A stretch of DNA of 64,000 bases from Nocardioidaceae bacterium (GCA_017744365.1 JAGIBL010000001.1:865416-929415); one strand, 5' to 3'. Positions 51,001 through 59,004 are shown, counted from the first letter of the stretch. The notes: generated by a model not told the origin, from the letters alone. Made by a program: numbers and translations.

Positions 51001-51751
51001 GGGCAGCACCGTCGGTCTGCGGGTCTTCGGCACCACCGACGAGCAGGCCGCTCAGCACCTGCGCGGGGTCCGCCGGCTCCTCGCGCTCGCCCTGGACACC
51101 AAGGCGGTCGCCGCCGAGCTCGGCGACGGGCTGGACAACGCGACCAAGCTGACCCTGGCCGCGGCGCCGTACCCGAACGTGAAGGCGCTGCTGGCGGACT
51201 GCGTGCTCGCGGCGCTCGGGGAGCTGACCCGGCCGGTCCGCGACGAGGAGTCCTTCCGGAAGCTGGTGGAGGAGGCCGGGCGGGATCTGCCGGAACGGGC
51301 GCTCAACACCAGGCACCAGGTCACCCGGGTGCTCCAGGACGTCCGCGAGGTCGACAGGACGCTGACCGGCAGCGTGGACCTGGCGGTGCTGCCCTCGATG
51401 AACGACATGCGCCAGCACCTGGGCCGGCTCGTCGGTCCCGGGTTCGTCGCGGACGCCGGGGCCGAGGCGCTACGCGAGTACCCGCGCTACCTCGCCGCGC
51501 TGAAGGAACGCCGGGCCCGGGTCGACGAGTTGCCCGCCCGGGACCAGCAGCTGATGCTGCAGGTGCGGCCGTTCCAGGACGCCTGGGAGCACCGGATGGC
51601 CGCCTTGCCCGAGGGACGCCCGCCGGGTGAGGGACTGGTCAACCTGCGCTGGCTGGTCGAGGAGTTCCGGGTCTCGCTGTGGGCGCAGCGGCTGGGCACG
51701 AAGCAGCCGGTCTCGGAGACCCGCCTGCGCCAGGCCGTCGAGCGCGCCTAG
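48044..51751 (+). CDS. hrpA: ATP-dependent RNA helicase HrpA
   Basis: A 1235-residue DEAH-box helicase, the normal HrpA length. VIVAGETGSGKTTQLPK (motif I) is near residue 30, TQPRRIAARSVAERIAEE follows, the DEAH box is IIDEAHERSLNIDF near 128, and motif III is VTSATID. Later motifs are TNVAETSLTVPGI and QRSGRCGRLGPG. The helicase-associated and DUF3418-type C-terminal regions are present. GTG at 48044 is chosen because it gives the usual N-terminus (VRIQFPAELPVSARREEI); a TTG 39 bases upstream is less likely. Acts on RNA-protein complexes; its 3' end shares CTAG with the convergent MazF-like gene. Confidence 0.93.
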   Translation: MRIQFPAELPVSARREEIAKTIRDHQVVIVAGETGSGKTTQLPKICLALGRGEGRLIGHTQPRRIAARSVAERIAEELGTELGDVVGYQVRFTDRTSKAGRIKLMTDGILLAELQHDRDLKRYDTLIIDEAHERSLNIDFILGYLKRLLPRRPDLKVIVTSATIDVERFSAHFDGAPVVEVSGRTYPVEIRYRPLMEVPEEDEEGEVVVRDQTEAIVAAVDELRAEIDGDILVFLPGEREIRDTADVLKRKADGPQGFDVVPLFSRLSAAEQHRVFEPHTRRRVVLATNVAETSLTVPGIRAVIDTGVARISRYSVRTKVQRLPIEPISQASANQRSGRCGRLGPGIAIRLYSEADFEARPEFTDPEILRTTLAGVILQMAALRLGDLGRFPFVEPPDARNVRSGQLLLEELGAVKARGGLTGIGRKLARLPIDPQLGRMLLEADRLGCLREVLVIAAALSIQDPRERPVEQQTRADQLHARFRDPRSDFVSWLNLWAYLREQQQERGSSSFRRMCREEHLNYLRIREWQDFEAQLRQVAKQVGLAVPKRTDKAPDADRIHQALLTGLLSHIGLRDPDRRDYLGARGARFSIFPGSGLFRNQPQFVVAAELVETSRLWGRQCAAVDPLWVERAADHLVKRTYSEPHWSRKRAAVLAHERVTLYGVPLVADRLVNFGAQDPEVARELFIRHALVQGEWHTRHRFFETNRALLEEAEELEHRARRRDLVVDEHTLFDFYDRVVPADIVSGAHFDSWWKQERRQSPDLLTFDPAMLLNENAAEVAASDFPDTWQEGDLALPLRYHFEPGADEDGVVVDVPLATLNHVGAGAFSWHVPGLREELVTALLRSLPKALRVSFVPAPNVAKAFLAAVPPGEEPLVVALTRYLRSTTGVHVPEDAWDWEKVPAHLQPTFRILDEAGTVLGEGKDLDRLKEPLRPSFEAAVAGAAEDSGLTTTGQTTWTFGTIPADFREHRAGHDVIGYPGLTDEGSTVGLRVFGTTDEQAAQHLRGVRRLLALALDTKAVAAELGDGLDNATKLTLAAAPYPNVKALLADCVLAALGELTRPVRDEESFRKLVEEAGRDLPERALNTRHQVTRVLQDVREVDRTLTGSVDLAVLPSMNDMRQHLGRLVGPGFVADAGAEALREYPRYLAALKERRARVDELPARDQQLMLQVRPFQDAWEHRMAALPEGRPPGEGLVNLRWLVEEFRVSLWAQRLGTKQPVSETRLRQAVERA

Positions 51752-52122
51752 AGGAACCGCCGGGCCTCGCGCACGACCTCGTCGAAGATCTCGCGGGGGA
51801 GCGCGGCGCCCTCGCGCCGCACGGCATACACGTCGAGGGTGAGCACCCGGTCCAGCCGCACCTCGCTGGGGCGGCGCCGCCGATCCCAGTCGCCGGTGCC
51901 GACATCCATCCAGTAGCGGCCGGCCCGGGCCTCCTGGGCCTCGTCGCGGTCGTGGTCCTTGCTGGTCAGCGCGAGGGCGGTGAGCCGGTTGCCGTCGCGG
52001 GCGAGGACGAGCACCGGCCGGTCCTTGCCGCGGGAGGGGTCCTCCTCGTAGGGGACCCAGGCCCAGACGATCTCGCCGGGATCGGGGCGGCCGTCGAGGA
52101 CCGGGGAGTACTCGATGTCCAT
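51748..52122 (-). CDS. MazF/PemK-like protein, no antitoxin partner seen
   Basis: A 124-residue protein. PDPGEIVWAWVPYEEDPSRGKDRPVLVLAR matches the opening strands of the MazF/PemK fold (G-E-I-VW, then the K-x-RPvLV strand), and EVRLDRVLTLDV fits the later strand. The family includes mRNA-cleaving toxins, but a partner antitoxin gene is not found on either side, so it may be a domesticated or regulatory variant. Transcription probably starts near 52228 and gives a leader of about 106 bases containing a four-helix element. Confidence 0.72.
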   Translation of the reverse strand: MDIEYSPVLDGRPDPGEIVWAWVPYEEDPSRGKDRPVLVLARDGNRLTALALTSKDHDRDEAQEARAGRYWMDVGTGDWDRRRRPSEVRLDRVLTLDVYAVRREGAALPREIFDEVVREARRFL

Positions 52123-52143
52123 GCCGCCCCTGTCAGAAAGCTT

Positions 52144-52228
52144 GTGCGCCGGACCGGGAGCGCCTCACGGCGCGGGGCCGCTCGTAGCGGCTGATTTTGG
52201 AGCCCGGGGCTTCCGCGGTCCGGCGCAC
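52144..52228 (-). ncRNA. Predicted four-helix RNA in the leader of the MazF-like gene
   Basis: GTGCGCCGGACC (minus strand, 52228-52217) pairs perfectly with GGTCCGGCGCAC (52155-52144), closing an 85-base element. Inside, in order, are GGAAGCC-CCG-GGCTCC with a bulged A, GCCGCT-ACG-AGCGGC (52191-52177), and GCGCC-GTGA-GGCGC with a GNRA-type loop. A TACACT box (52239-52234) places the transcript start at about the first base of the outer helix. ATG follows 21 bases after the element. It fits no class I know and has no tRNA T-loop. Could also act as DNA inverted repeat. Confidence 0.5.
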
Positions 52229-52278
52229 GAACGAGTGTAACGGGAGGCAGGGCGCGCCGATTCCCCGACGAGCCGAAA

Positions 52279-52899
52279 TCAGGCCAGCGTTCCGTCGAGC
52301 TCCAGCCTTCCGGCGTGCTGCAGCTGCTCGGCCAGGGTCAGCAGCCGGGCCGCGGCCAGGTCGGAGGGGTAGGTCGAGCCCGCGTGCTCCTCCTGGGCCC
52401 GCCCGGCCGCGGCGACCCGGGCGAAGGCGGCCGCCCGGAACAGGGTGTCCGCGAAGTCCCCGACCACCACGCCCCGCAGCACCGCGTCGACCAGCTCGCG
52501 CACCTCGTCGGGCCCCGGCGGCTCCTGGACCCCGGAGATCGCCTCGGCCACCGGCGCCAGTGCCCGGCCCCGGTCGAACTCGCGGGCCGCGGTCGCCGGG
52601 TCGGCGTGCACCCAGGAGCGCAGCAGGTAGAGCCGCCAGAGTGCCCCGGCCAGCGAGTCCGCGGCGGCGCCGGACCACAGGTCGGCGAGAGTCTCGATGC
52701 CCTCGTTGTCGGCCAGGTGGACCACCCGGGAGACCAGGTCCGCGTCGACGTGGTCGCGAGCGCCACGGACCAGCGCGGTCGCGGCTCGGTCGGCGGCCTC
52801 GGACAGCACCGCCGGGTCCACGCCCACGCCGGTGGTCTCGATCGCCTCGAAGTGCTGGGCTCCGGGGAACGAGGGCTTGTGGTGCTGGCGGTCGCTCAC
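52279..52899 (-). CDS. Conserved actinobacterial protein, function unknown
   Basis: A 206-residue soluble, mostly helical, acidic protein without recognisable catalytic motifs. The sequence AADSLAGALWRLYLLRSWVHADP and REFDRGRALAPVAEAISGV suggest an all-helical repeat-like fold. GTG start with TAAGGT 6 bases upstream (52911-52906, minus), so likely leaderless. Upstream of a lipoprotein gene on the same strand. I do not assign a function. Confidence 0.65.
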   Translation of the reverse strand: MSDRQHHKPSFPGAQHFEAIETTGVGVDPAVLSEAADRAATALVRGARDHVDADLVSRVVHLADNEGIETLADLWSGAAADSLAGALWRLYLLRSWVHADPATAAREFDRGRALAPVAEAISGVQEPPGPDEVRELVDAVLRGVVVGDFADTLFRAAAFARVAAAGRAQEEHAGSTYPSDLAAARLLTLAEQLQHAGRLELDGTLA

Positions 52900-52929
52900 A
52901 GACCGACCTTACGACTCCAACGAGACAAA

Positions 52930-53667
52930 TCAGCCCAGCTTGGCCGCAGCCGCCTTCACCATGGCGACCATCGGCTCCTTGCCCTTCGGGTAGCTGTAGT
53001 CCTGACCGCTGTTGGTCATGGTCAGCACCGAGATCGTGGTGCCCTTGCGGATCATCCCGACCGCGTCGAAGCGGCCGGTCTCCTCGCCCATCGGCTGGGA
53101 GGTGACCAGGTACCACGACGCCTCGTCGGCCGACGTACGGACCGCCACCGGCGCGCCCGCGCGGATCTTCACGTCCGCGCTGATCGCCTCGCCGCAGCGC
53201 AGCTGCCAGGACTTGAGCACCGACCAGGCGCTCGCGGTCGTCTTGGCGTCCGGGAACACCGCGATCTGCTGGGCCGCGTTGTCGTCGCTGTCGTCCGGCG
53301 GGAAGAAGGTCCGGAAGACGCCGTTGGTGGCTCCGATGTCGACCAGGGAGGCCTGTGCGCAGATGTTGGAGGGCTCGGTGCCGAGCTGCGCGGTCCGGCC
53401 GTCCTGCCAGTGCCACTGGGCGTTGAGGCCCGGCACCTGTGCGGTGAGGAGCAGCCGGTCCGAGAGCGTCGCCGGGTCGGGCGTGCTCGGAGCAGAGGTC
53501 TCCGGCGCGGGCGTGGTGGGCGCCGGCGTGACCGGGGCGGAGGTGGCCGGGGTGTCCTCGGCGACCGGCTTGCTGGGCTCGTCGTCGGCGCCGCAGCCGG
53601 CCAGCAGCGCCGCGCAGGCGGTCGCCGCCACACCGGCGACCACGACGGAACGGGGGAAGGCACGCAT
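52930..53667 (-). CDS. Lipoprotein with PknH-like sensor-type domain
   Basis: A 245-residue exported lipoprotein: signal peptide with lipobox LLAGC (Cys near residue 25), then a long Thr/Ala/Pro linker. The folded part (about 65-245) resembles the extracellular PknH-like domains (RLLLTAQVPGLNAQWHW, paired Cys, MIRKGTTISVLTMTNSGQDYSY). TAGGCT 7 bases upstream of the ATG (53680-53675, minus). The ligand is unknown. Confidence 0.75.
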   Translation of the reverse strand: MRAFPRSVVVAGVAATACAALLAGCGADDEPSKPVAEDTPATSAPVTPAPTTPAPETSAPSTPDPATLSDRLLLTAQVPGLNAQWHWQDGRTAQLGTEPSNICAQASLVDIGATNGVFRTFFPPDDSDDNAAQQIAVFPDAKTTASAWSVLKSWQLRCGEAISADVKIRAGAPVAVRTSADEASWYLVTSQPMGEETGRFDAVGMIRKGTTISVLTMTNSGQDYSYPKGKEPMVAMVKAAAAKLG

Positions 53668-53747
53668 GGACCCGAGCCTAGAAGGCAGGTCCGCACGTGA
53701 GGCTGCGCACACGCCGTACGACGGGTGAGAGCGGTCCCGGGAACGCT

Positions 53748-53786
53748 GGGCGGCCCCGCTAGGGTGAACCTGCTCCGGGGCCGCCC
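53748..53786. promoter_or_regulatory. 11-bp inverted repeat straddling a -10 box
   Basis: GGGCGGCCCCG (53748-53758) and CGGGGCCGCCC (53776-53786) are perfectly complementary across a 17-base loop. A TAGGGT -10 candidate (53760-53765) of the downstream solute-binding protein gene lies in the loop. Could be an operator or a leader hairpin. Confidence 0.55.
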
Positions 53787-53808
53787 CAGAGCAGGAGGGA
53801 GCGCTGCT

Positions 53809-55209
53809 GTGATCGGCCGGAGCCGGCTCGTCGCCATCGTCGCGTCCGTCGGTGCCTTGGCCCTGACGGCGGCCTGCTCGGGGGGCGACCCGAAGAGCGA
53901 GCCGACACCGACGCCGACTCCCACCGGCCCGACGCTGCTCACCTTCGCGGTCTACGGCCCGCCGCCCGTCGTCACCGCCTACACCAAGATCGCCGCGGAC
54001 TTCTCGGCCGAGCACCCGGACATCGTGGTCAACGTGCACCCGTACGCCAACGCCGCCGAGGCGACCGCGGCGCTGGCCAAGCAGGTCGCCGCCGGCAACC
54101 CGCCCGACGCCTTCCTCACGCCGCAGTCGAGCCTGCGCGGCCTGGTCGAGGACAAGGCCGTGCGCCCGCTCGACGAGCTGCTCGGCGAGCGGGAGGTCGA
54201 CTTCGGCGACGGCTTCCAGCGCGACGCCCTGGAGGCCTACAGCGCCGACAACCGGCTGCAGTGCATGCCCGTGGACGTCTCGCCGCTGGTCGTCTACTAC
54301 AACACCACCCTGGTCAACCTGGCCGCGCTGACCGAGCCGGGCCGCCGCCCGATCACCTCGGACACCGGCTGGAAGGTCGACAAGTTCGCGCTGGCCGCGC
54401 AGCAGGCGACGGCGCTCGGGCGGCCGGGCGTGCGCGGCGTGTACGTCGCCCCTGACCTGACCCAGGTGGCCCCGTTCGTCTGGTCCGGCGGGGGCGAGGT
54501 CGTCGACAGTGCCGACGAGCCGACCTCGCTCACCCTGGCGGACTCGGCCAGCGCCGCGGGCATGGAGAAGCTGCTCGAGGTGGTCCGCAACCCGCGGCTG
54601 ACCTTCACGGCCCAGCAGGTCGCGGCCCGCTCGGCGCTGCAGCGTTTCAAGTCCGGGCGGCTGGCGATGATGCTCGGCTTCCGCAGCCTGACGCCCGAGC
54701 TGCGCGCCCAGCAGGGCCTCAGCTTCGACGTGATGCCGCTGCCGCGGGTCGGCTCCAAGGCGACCTCCGGGGACAGCCGCGGACTGTGCCTGGCCGAGGC
54801 CTCCGAGCACCCGGAGAAGACCGCCGACTTCCTGGCGTACGCGGTCTCCAACGACGCCCAGGCCCAGCTCTCGGCCACCGGCTACGTGGTGCCGCCGAAC
54901 ACCGACGTGGTCAACTCCGACGCCTTCCGCCAGCCGGGGGAGTACCCGGCGAACGCGCAGGTCTTCGCGGCGGGGGTGCGCGCGATCCGGCAGTTCCCCT
55001 CGGTGGACACCTGGCCCTCGGTCGCGACCCACACCGCGACGTTGCTGCAGGGGCTGTTCTACGACCCGGTGATCGACCCGCTGGAGGACCGGCTCAAGGC
55101 GATCGACGCCGCCTCCGCGCCGCTGTTCACCCCGGTGCCGACCGCGACTCCGTCGGCAACCCCGAGCCCGTCGGCAACCCCGACCGCGACCGCGACCCCG
55201 ACGTCCTAG
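53809..55209 (+). CDS. Extracellular solute-binding lipoprotein (ABC transporter family 1 type)
   Basis: A 466-residue exported lipoprotein. Signal peptide with lipobox LTAAC near residue 22, Pro/Thr linker (TPTPTPTG), then a two-domain binding protein: TFAVYGPPPVVTAYTKIAADF, NPPDAFLTPQSSLRGLV, LVVYYNTTLVNLAAL, and ALQRFKSGRLAMMLGF. Such proteins bind sugars, but no ABC permease or ATPase is next to it, so the transporter is missing or elsewhere. C-terminal repeats of TPTAT/TPSAT. GTG start with AGGAGGGAG at 53793-53801. Confidence 0.85.
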   Translation: MIGRSRLVAIVASVGALALTAACSGGDPKSEPTPTPTPTGPTLLTFAVYGPPPVVTAYTKIAADFSAEHPDIVVNVHPYANAAEATAALAKQVAAGNPPDAFLTPQSSLRGLVEDKAVRPLDELLGEREVDFGDGFQRDALEAYSADNRLQCMPVDVSPLVVYYNTTLVNLAALTEPGRRPITSDTGWKVDKFALAAQQATALGRPGVRGVYVAPDLTQVAPFVWSGGGEVVDSADEPTSLTLADSASAAGMEKLLEVVRNPRLTFTAQQVAARSALQRFKSGRLAMMLGFRSLTPELRAQQGLSFDVMPLPRVGSKATSGDSRGLCLAEASEHPEKTADFLAYAVSNDAQAQLSATGYVVPPNTDVVNSDAFRQPGEYPANAQVFAAGVRAIRQFPSVDTWPSVATHTATLLQGLFYDPVIDPLEDRLKAIDAASAPLFTPVPTATPSATPSPSATPTATATPTS

Positions 55210-56489
55210 TCCTCGGGGGCCGCCGGGACCTTCCCCGGGTTCCGGATCGCCTCGGCCAGGATCGGGGCCATCAGCTCGACCTGCCACGCGCGGGCCCCGA
55301 GGCGGCGCAGCTCGTCGGCGACCGCCCGGTCCAGGTCCGCGTCGGCCACCTCCGGCGGCGTCCAGAGCACCCGGCGCAGGTAGTCGGGGGTGAGCAGGTT
55401 CTCCACCGGGACGTTCCGCTCCTCCGAGAGTGCGGTGACCGCGGCCCGCGCGGTGCTCAGCCGGGCGGCCGCGACCGGGTCCCGGTCGGCCCACGCGCGC
55501 ACCTGCGGCGGCCCGTCGGACCGGTTCGCCACCGGTGGCAGCTCCGACTCCGCGAGCGCGCGGGCCCGCTTGAGCGCGTCCACCCAGCTGTCCAGGTAGC
55601 GCCGGGCGCCGCGGCCGTGGAAGCCGGGCGTGTCCATGAGCAGCTTGCCGTTGGTGGGCAGCGCGTTCGCCGCGGCGATCACGGCGGAGTCGGGGATGAG
55701 CCGGCCGGGCGTGGTGTCCAGGTCGGCGGCGATCGCGTCGCGCACCGCCCACAGCTCCCGTACGGCGGCGAGCGCACGACGTCCCTTGGCCTTGTGGATG
55801 CCCGAGGTACGCCGCCACGGGTCCTGCCGCGGGGCCGGCTCGAAGGCGATCAGGTGCTCGAACTCCTGCCGCGCCCACTCGGTCTTGCCGGCCTCCTCGA
55901 GCTCGCGGCCGAGCACGTCGCGCAGCTCCACCAGCACCTCGACGTCGAGCGCGGCGTACTCCAGCCACGGCGTCGGCAGCGGGCGCTTGGACCAGTCCGC
56001 GGCCGAGTGCTCCTTGCGCATCGACCTGCCCACGATGGTCTCCACCAGGGTGGCCAGGCCGACCCGCGGGTACCCGAGCAGCCGGGCGGCCAGCTCGGTG
56101 TCGAACAGCGAAGCCGGCTCGAGCCCGACCTCGCGCAGGCAGGGCAGGTCCTGGCTGGCGGCGTGCAGGATCCACTCGGCGTCGCCGATGGCCTCGTTCA
56201 GCGCGGTCAGGTCGTCGTAGGCGATGGGGTCGATGAGCGCGGTGCCGGCGCCCTCGCGGCGCAGCTGGATCAGGTAGGCACGCGCCGAGTAGCGGTAGCC
56301 CGACGCGCGCTCGGCGTCCAGGCCCACCGGGCCGGTGCCCTGGGCGACCGCGTCCACCACGGCGGCGAGCGCGTCGTCGGTGTCGGTGAGGTCGGGCAGG
56401 CCGTCGCGCAGGGTCAGCAGCGGTGCGGGCGGTGCTTCGGGTTCGGTGCCGGTCTCTGCTCCCGTTTCCGGGCTCTTCGCTTCCGCCAT
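55206..56489 (-). CDS. rnd: Ribonuclease D
   Basis: A 427-residue DEDDy exonuclease acting on the 3' ends of stable RNA precursors. VGLDAERASGYRY (first motif) near residue 50 is followed by HAASQDLPCLREVGLEP (second) and WLEYAALDVEVLVELRD (Tyr-containing third). A HRDC-like domain lies at about 230-310 (AVRELWAVRDAIAADLD). ATG shares one base with the DUF3000 stop (TGATG), so they are co-translated. The 3' end shares CTAG with the convergent gene. Confidence 0.9.
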   Translation of the reverse strand: MAEAKSPETGAETGTEPEAPPAPLLTLRDGLPDLTDTDDALAAVVDAVAQGTGPVGLDAERASGYRYSARAYLIQLRREGAGTALIDPIAYDDLTALNEAIGDAEWILHAASQDLPCLREVGLEPASLFDTELAARLLGYPRVGLATLVETIVGRSMRKEHSAADWSKRPLPTPWLEYAALDVEVLVELRDVLGRELEEAGKTEWARQEFEHLIAFEPAPRQDPWRRTSGIHKAKGRRALAAVRELWAVRDAIAADLDTTPGRLIPDSAVIAAANALPTNGKLLMDTPGFHGRGARRYLDSWVDALKRARALAESELPPVANRSDGPPQVRAWADRDPVAAARLSTARAAVTALSEERNVPVENLLTPDYLRRVLWTPPEVADADLDRAVADELRRLGARAWQVELMAPILAEAIRNPGKVPAAPED

Positions 56490-57085
56490 CACTCGCCGCG
56501 CTGACCACGCCGGCTCGGCATGGTCGCGACCCCTTCTGGGACCGGGGGCAGCCCGGCGGCGGTGCAGAGCAGCTCGCCCCAGGCCTCCACGTGCGGAGTC
56601 AGGTCGGCGACCGGCGTCCACGAGGCACGGATCTCGATCTGGGCGGTGCCGGGCTCGGCCGACATCCCGCCGAAGGACTCCGAGGTCACGCAGGTGACCG
56701 TGCCCGACGGCGCCAGGTACTCCGCCCCGTGCGCCTCCAGGGCCTCGGTCAGCCAGCTCCAGCCGACCTCGGCGAGGAGCGGGTCGGTGACCAGCTCGGG
56801 GTCGATGTCCGCGCGGGCGTAGGCGACGCAGCGGAAGGTGCCCTCCCAGGTGTCGTTGCCGGCGGGGTCGTGCAGCACCACGATCCGGCCGGTGCCGACG
56901 TCCTCGCCCTCGACGGTCACGTCGGCCGAGAGCGCGGAGGCGAACGGGGCGATCCGCTGCGGGGCCGGCATCTCCTCGGCGAGCACCTCGGGACGGAACC
57001 TGGCCGACCTCAGCTGCTGCACCGCGCGCGTGAACTCGGCCGGCACGGGCGCCGGGTCGAGGTGTCGTTCGCGCGGGGCTGCCAT
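56489..57085 (-). CDS. DUF3000 family protein
   Basis: A 198-residue soluble protein of the actinobacterial DUF3000 family: RFRPEVLAEEMPAPQRIAPFASALSADV, GRIVVLHDPAGNDTWEGTFRCVAYARA, and IEIRASWTP. The order DUF3000, RNase D and hemE is a conserved neighbourhood in actinobacteria. TAGCCT 6 bases upstream of the ATG (57097-57092, minus). No biochemical function known to me. Confidence 0.88.
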   Translation of the reverse strand: MAAPRERHLDPAPVPAEFTRAVQQLRSARFRPEVLAEEMPAPQRIAPFASALSADVTVEGEDVGTGRIVVLHDPAGNDTWEGTFRCVAYARADIDPELVTDPLLAEVGWSWLTEALEAHGAEYLAPSGTVTCVTSESFGGMSAEPGTAQIEIRASWTPVADLTPHVEAWGELLCTAAGLPPVPEGVATMPSRRGQRGE

Positions 57086-57155
57086 GGCCTCAGGCTAGAG
57101 CGGATCTTCCGATCCCGCCGCCCCGACTCGCCGCCTGACCTGCGAAGATCGCCCC

Positions 57156-58181
57156 ATGCCGGCCCTCACCGATGCCCCGTTCCTCCGTGCCGCGCGCGGC
57201 GAGGAGGTGCCGCACACGCCGGTCTGGTTCATGCGGCAGGCCGGTCGCTCGCTGCCGGAGTACCTCAAGGTGCGCGAGGGCGTCAGCATGCTCGACTCCT
57301 GCATGCGACCGGACCTGGTCACCGAGATCACCCTGCAGCCGGTGCGCCGGTACGGCGTGGACGCGGCCATCTTCTTCTCCGACATCGTGCTGCCGCTCAA
57401 GGCGATCGGCGTCGACCTGGACATCGTCGCCGGGATCGGCCCGGTGGTGGACAAGCCGGTGCGGACGCTGGCCGACGTCGCGGCGATCCCGGACCTGACC
57501 CCCGAGCACGTCCCGTTCATCACCGAGGCGGTCCGGTCCCTGGTCGGCGAGCTCGGCGCCACCCCGCTGATCGGCTTCGCCGGCGCCCCCTTCACGGTGG
57601 CCTCCTACCTGGTCGAGGGCGGCCCGTCGAAGGAGCACGCCCGGACCAAGGCGCTCATGTTCGGCGCCCCCGACGTGTGGGACGCGCTGATGCGCAAGAT
57701 CGCCGGCATCTCGGCGGCCTACCTGCAGGTCCAGGTCGCTGCCGGGGCCAGCGCGGTGCAGCTGTTCGACTCCTGGGCGGGCGCGGTCACCCGGGCCGAC
57801 TACGAGCGCAGCGTGCTGCCGTACTCGGCCTCGGTGCTCTCCGCGATCACGAGCGTGCCGCGGATCCACTTCGGCGTCGGCACCGGCGAGATCCTCGACC
57901 TGATGGGCCAGGCCGGCGCGGAGGTCGTCGGGGTGGACTGGCGAGTGCCGCTCGCCGAGGGCGTACGACGGGTGCAGGGCCGCGTGGTGCAGGGCAACCT
58001 CGACCCGACCCTGGTGTTCGCGCCCACCGAGGTGATGCTGGCCCGCGCCGACGAGGTGCTGGCCGCCGGCCGGGCCGCGCCCGGGCACATCTTCAACCTG
58101 GGCCACGGGGTGATCCCGTCCACGGACCCGGACCAGCTCAAGCGGCTGACCGACCACGTGCACGAAGCCTCCGCACGCTGA
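57156..58181 (+). CDS. hemE: Uroporphyrinogen decarboxylase
   Basis: A 341-residue enzyme that converts uroporphyrinogen III to coproporphyrinogen III in haem synthesis, in the cytosol. N-terminal TPVWFMRQAGRSLPEY carries the diagnostic active-site arginines; AAIFFSDIVLPL holds the catalytic Asp region, and FAGAPFTVASYLVEGG follows. The end, FNLGHGVIPSTDP, has the conserved His. Preceded by GAAGAT 6 bases before the ATG. Its last 44 bases overlap the convergent DUF4349 gene. Confidence 0.97.
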   Translation: MPALTDAPFLRAARGEEVPHTPVWFMRQAGRSLPEYLKVREGVSMLDSCMRPDLVTEITLQPVRRYGVDAAIFFSDIVLPLKAIGVDLDIVAGIGPVVDKPVRTLADVAAIPDLTPEHVPFITEAVRSLVGELGATPLIGFAGAPFTVASYLVEGGPSKEHARTKALMFGAPDVWDALMRKIAGISAAYLQVQVAAGASAVQLFDSWAGAVTRADYERSVLPYSASVLSAITSVPRIHFGVGTGEILDLMGQAGAEVVGVDWRVPLAEGVRRVQGRVVQGNLDPTLVFAPTEVMLARADEVLAAGRAAPGHIFNLGHGVIPSTDPDQLKRLTDHVHEASAR

Positions 58182-59004
58182 GGTAGAGCACCCCGACCAG
58201 CGCCAGCACGAGCGCGAACGGCAGCACCGCGCCGAGCACCACGCCGAGCACGACGACCGTGCGGCCGAGTGCGCGCCAGCCGTCCCCGAATCCGCCGGCG
58301 AACCCGCCCGCCTGGTCGGTGTCCTCGTGCCGGACCCGGTGCACCTGCACCTCGACGGTCGACATCGAGGTCTGGTCCGCCAGGTACTTCTGCTGCTGGA
58401 CCAGCGAGTCGAGCTCGCCGCGGCGGGAGGTGAGCTGGTCCTCGATGGAGATGACCTCGCCGATGGTCCGCGCCCGGGCGAGCAGACGCTGGAAGCTCTC
58501 CACCGTCGCGCGCTGGGCCTTCACCTTGGCGTCGAGGTCGATGACCTGCGTGGTGACGTCGGTGGCGGACTGCTCGCGGTGCTCGAGGGTCCCGAGCGCG
58601 GCGAGCTGGTCGAGCGCCTTCTCGAACGAGTCCGCGGGCACCCGCAGGGTCAGCAGGACCTCCTCCACCCGGCCCTCGTCGTCCGAGGTGGCCTGCTCCT
58701 TGTCGACGCCCCCGCCCAGTGCCTCGACCACGGCCAGGGCGCGCCGTCGTACGTCGTCGGGCTTGCGTGCCGCCAGGCCCAGGCTCCCGGTGGCGATCAC
58801 CGAGCGCTTGATCGTGGTGCGCTCCAGCGCGGCATCGCGCGCCGCGGGCGCGGGGGCAGGAGCCTCGGCGACGCTGCCGCCGCTCGCGGTATCGGCCTTG
58901 TCGGCCTGCTCGGCCGTGGTCCCGGCGGCGCACGCCGTGACGACGGCGCCGGCCAGGACGGTGGCGAGCAGCACTCCGAGACGGGTCCCTCGGTTCGCGT
59001 TCAT
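58138..59004 (-). CDS. DUF4349 lipoprotein with coiled-coil and C-terminal membrane span
   Basis: A 288-residue exported protein. Lipobox VVTAC at the N-terminus (Cys near residue 25). An Ala-rich linker is followed by the DUF4349 fold: TIKRSVIATGSLGLAARKPDDV, VLLTLRVPADSFEKALDQLAALG and a helical RATVESFQRLLARARTIGEVISIE coiled-coil. A hydrophobic span lies at about 250-275 with basic residues after. Function unknown; possibly an envelope protein. It is convergent with hemE by 44 bases and lies between two haem genes. Confidence 0.82.
   Translation of the reverse strand: MNANRGTRLGVLLATVLAGAVVTACAAGTTAEQADKADTASGGSVAEAPAPAPAARDAALERTTIKRSVIATGSLGLAARKPDDVRRRALAVVEALGGGVDKEQATSDDEGRVEEVLLTLRVPADSFEKALDQLAALGTLEHREQSATDVTTQVIDLDAKVKAQRATVESFQRLLARARTIGEVISIEDQLTSRRGELDSLVQQQKYLADQTSMSTVEVQVHRVRHEDTDQAGGFAGGFGDGWRALGRTVVVLGVVLGAVLPFALVLALVGVLYLSVRRLRARGRSAA

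Noticed and set aside
51748-52122. Complete toxin-antitoxin module
   Set aside because: Neither neighbour (HrpA, the 206-residue protein) looks like a MazE/PemI-type antitoxin, so a module is not supported.
52144-52228. tRNA or SelC-like gene from the cloverleaf-like pairing
   Set aside because: No T-loop (GTTCRA-type) sequence, no CCA, and the outer helix is 12 bp; I retain it only as an unclassified structured leader.
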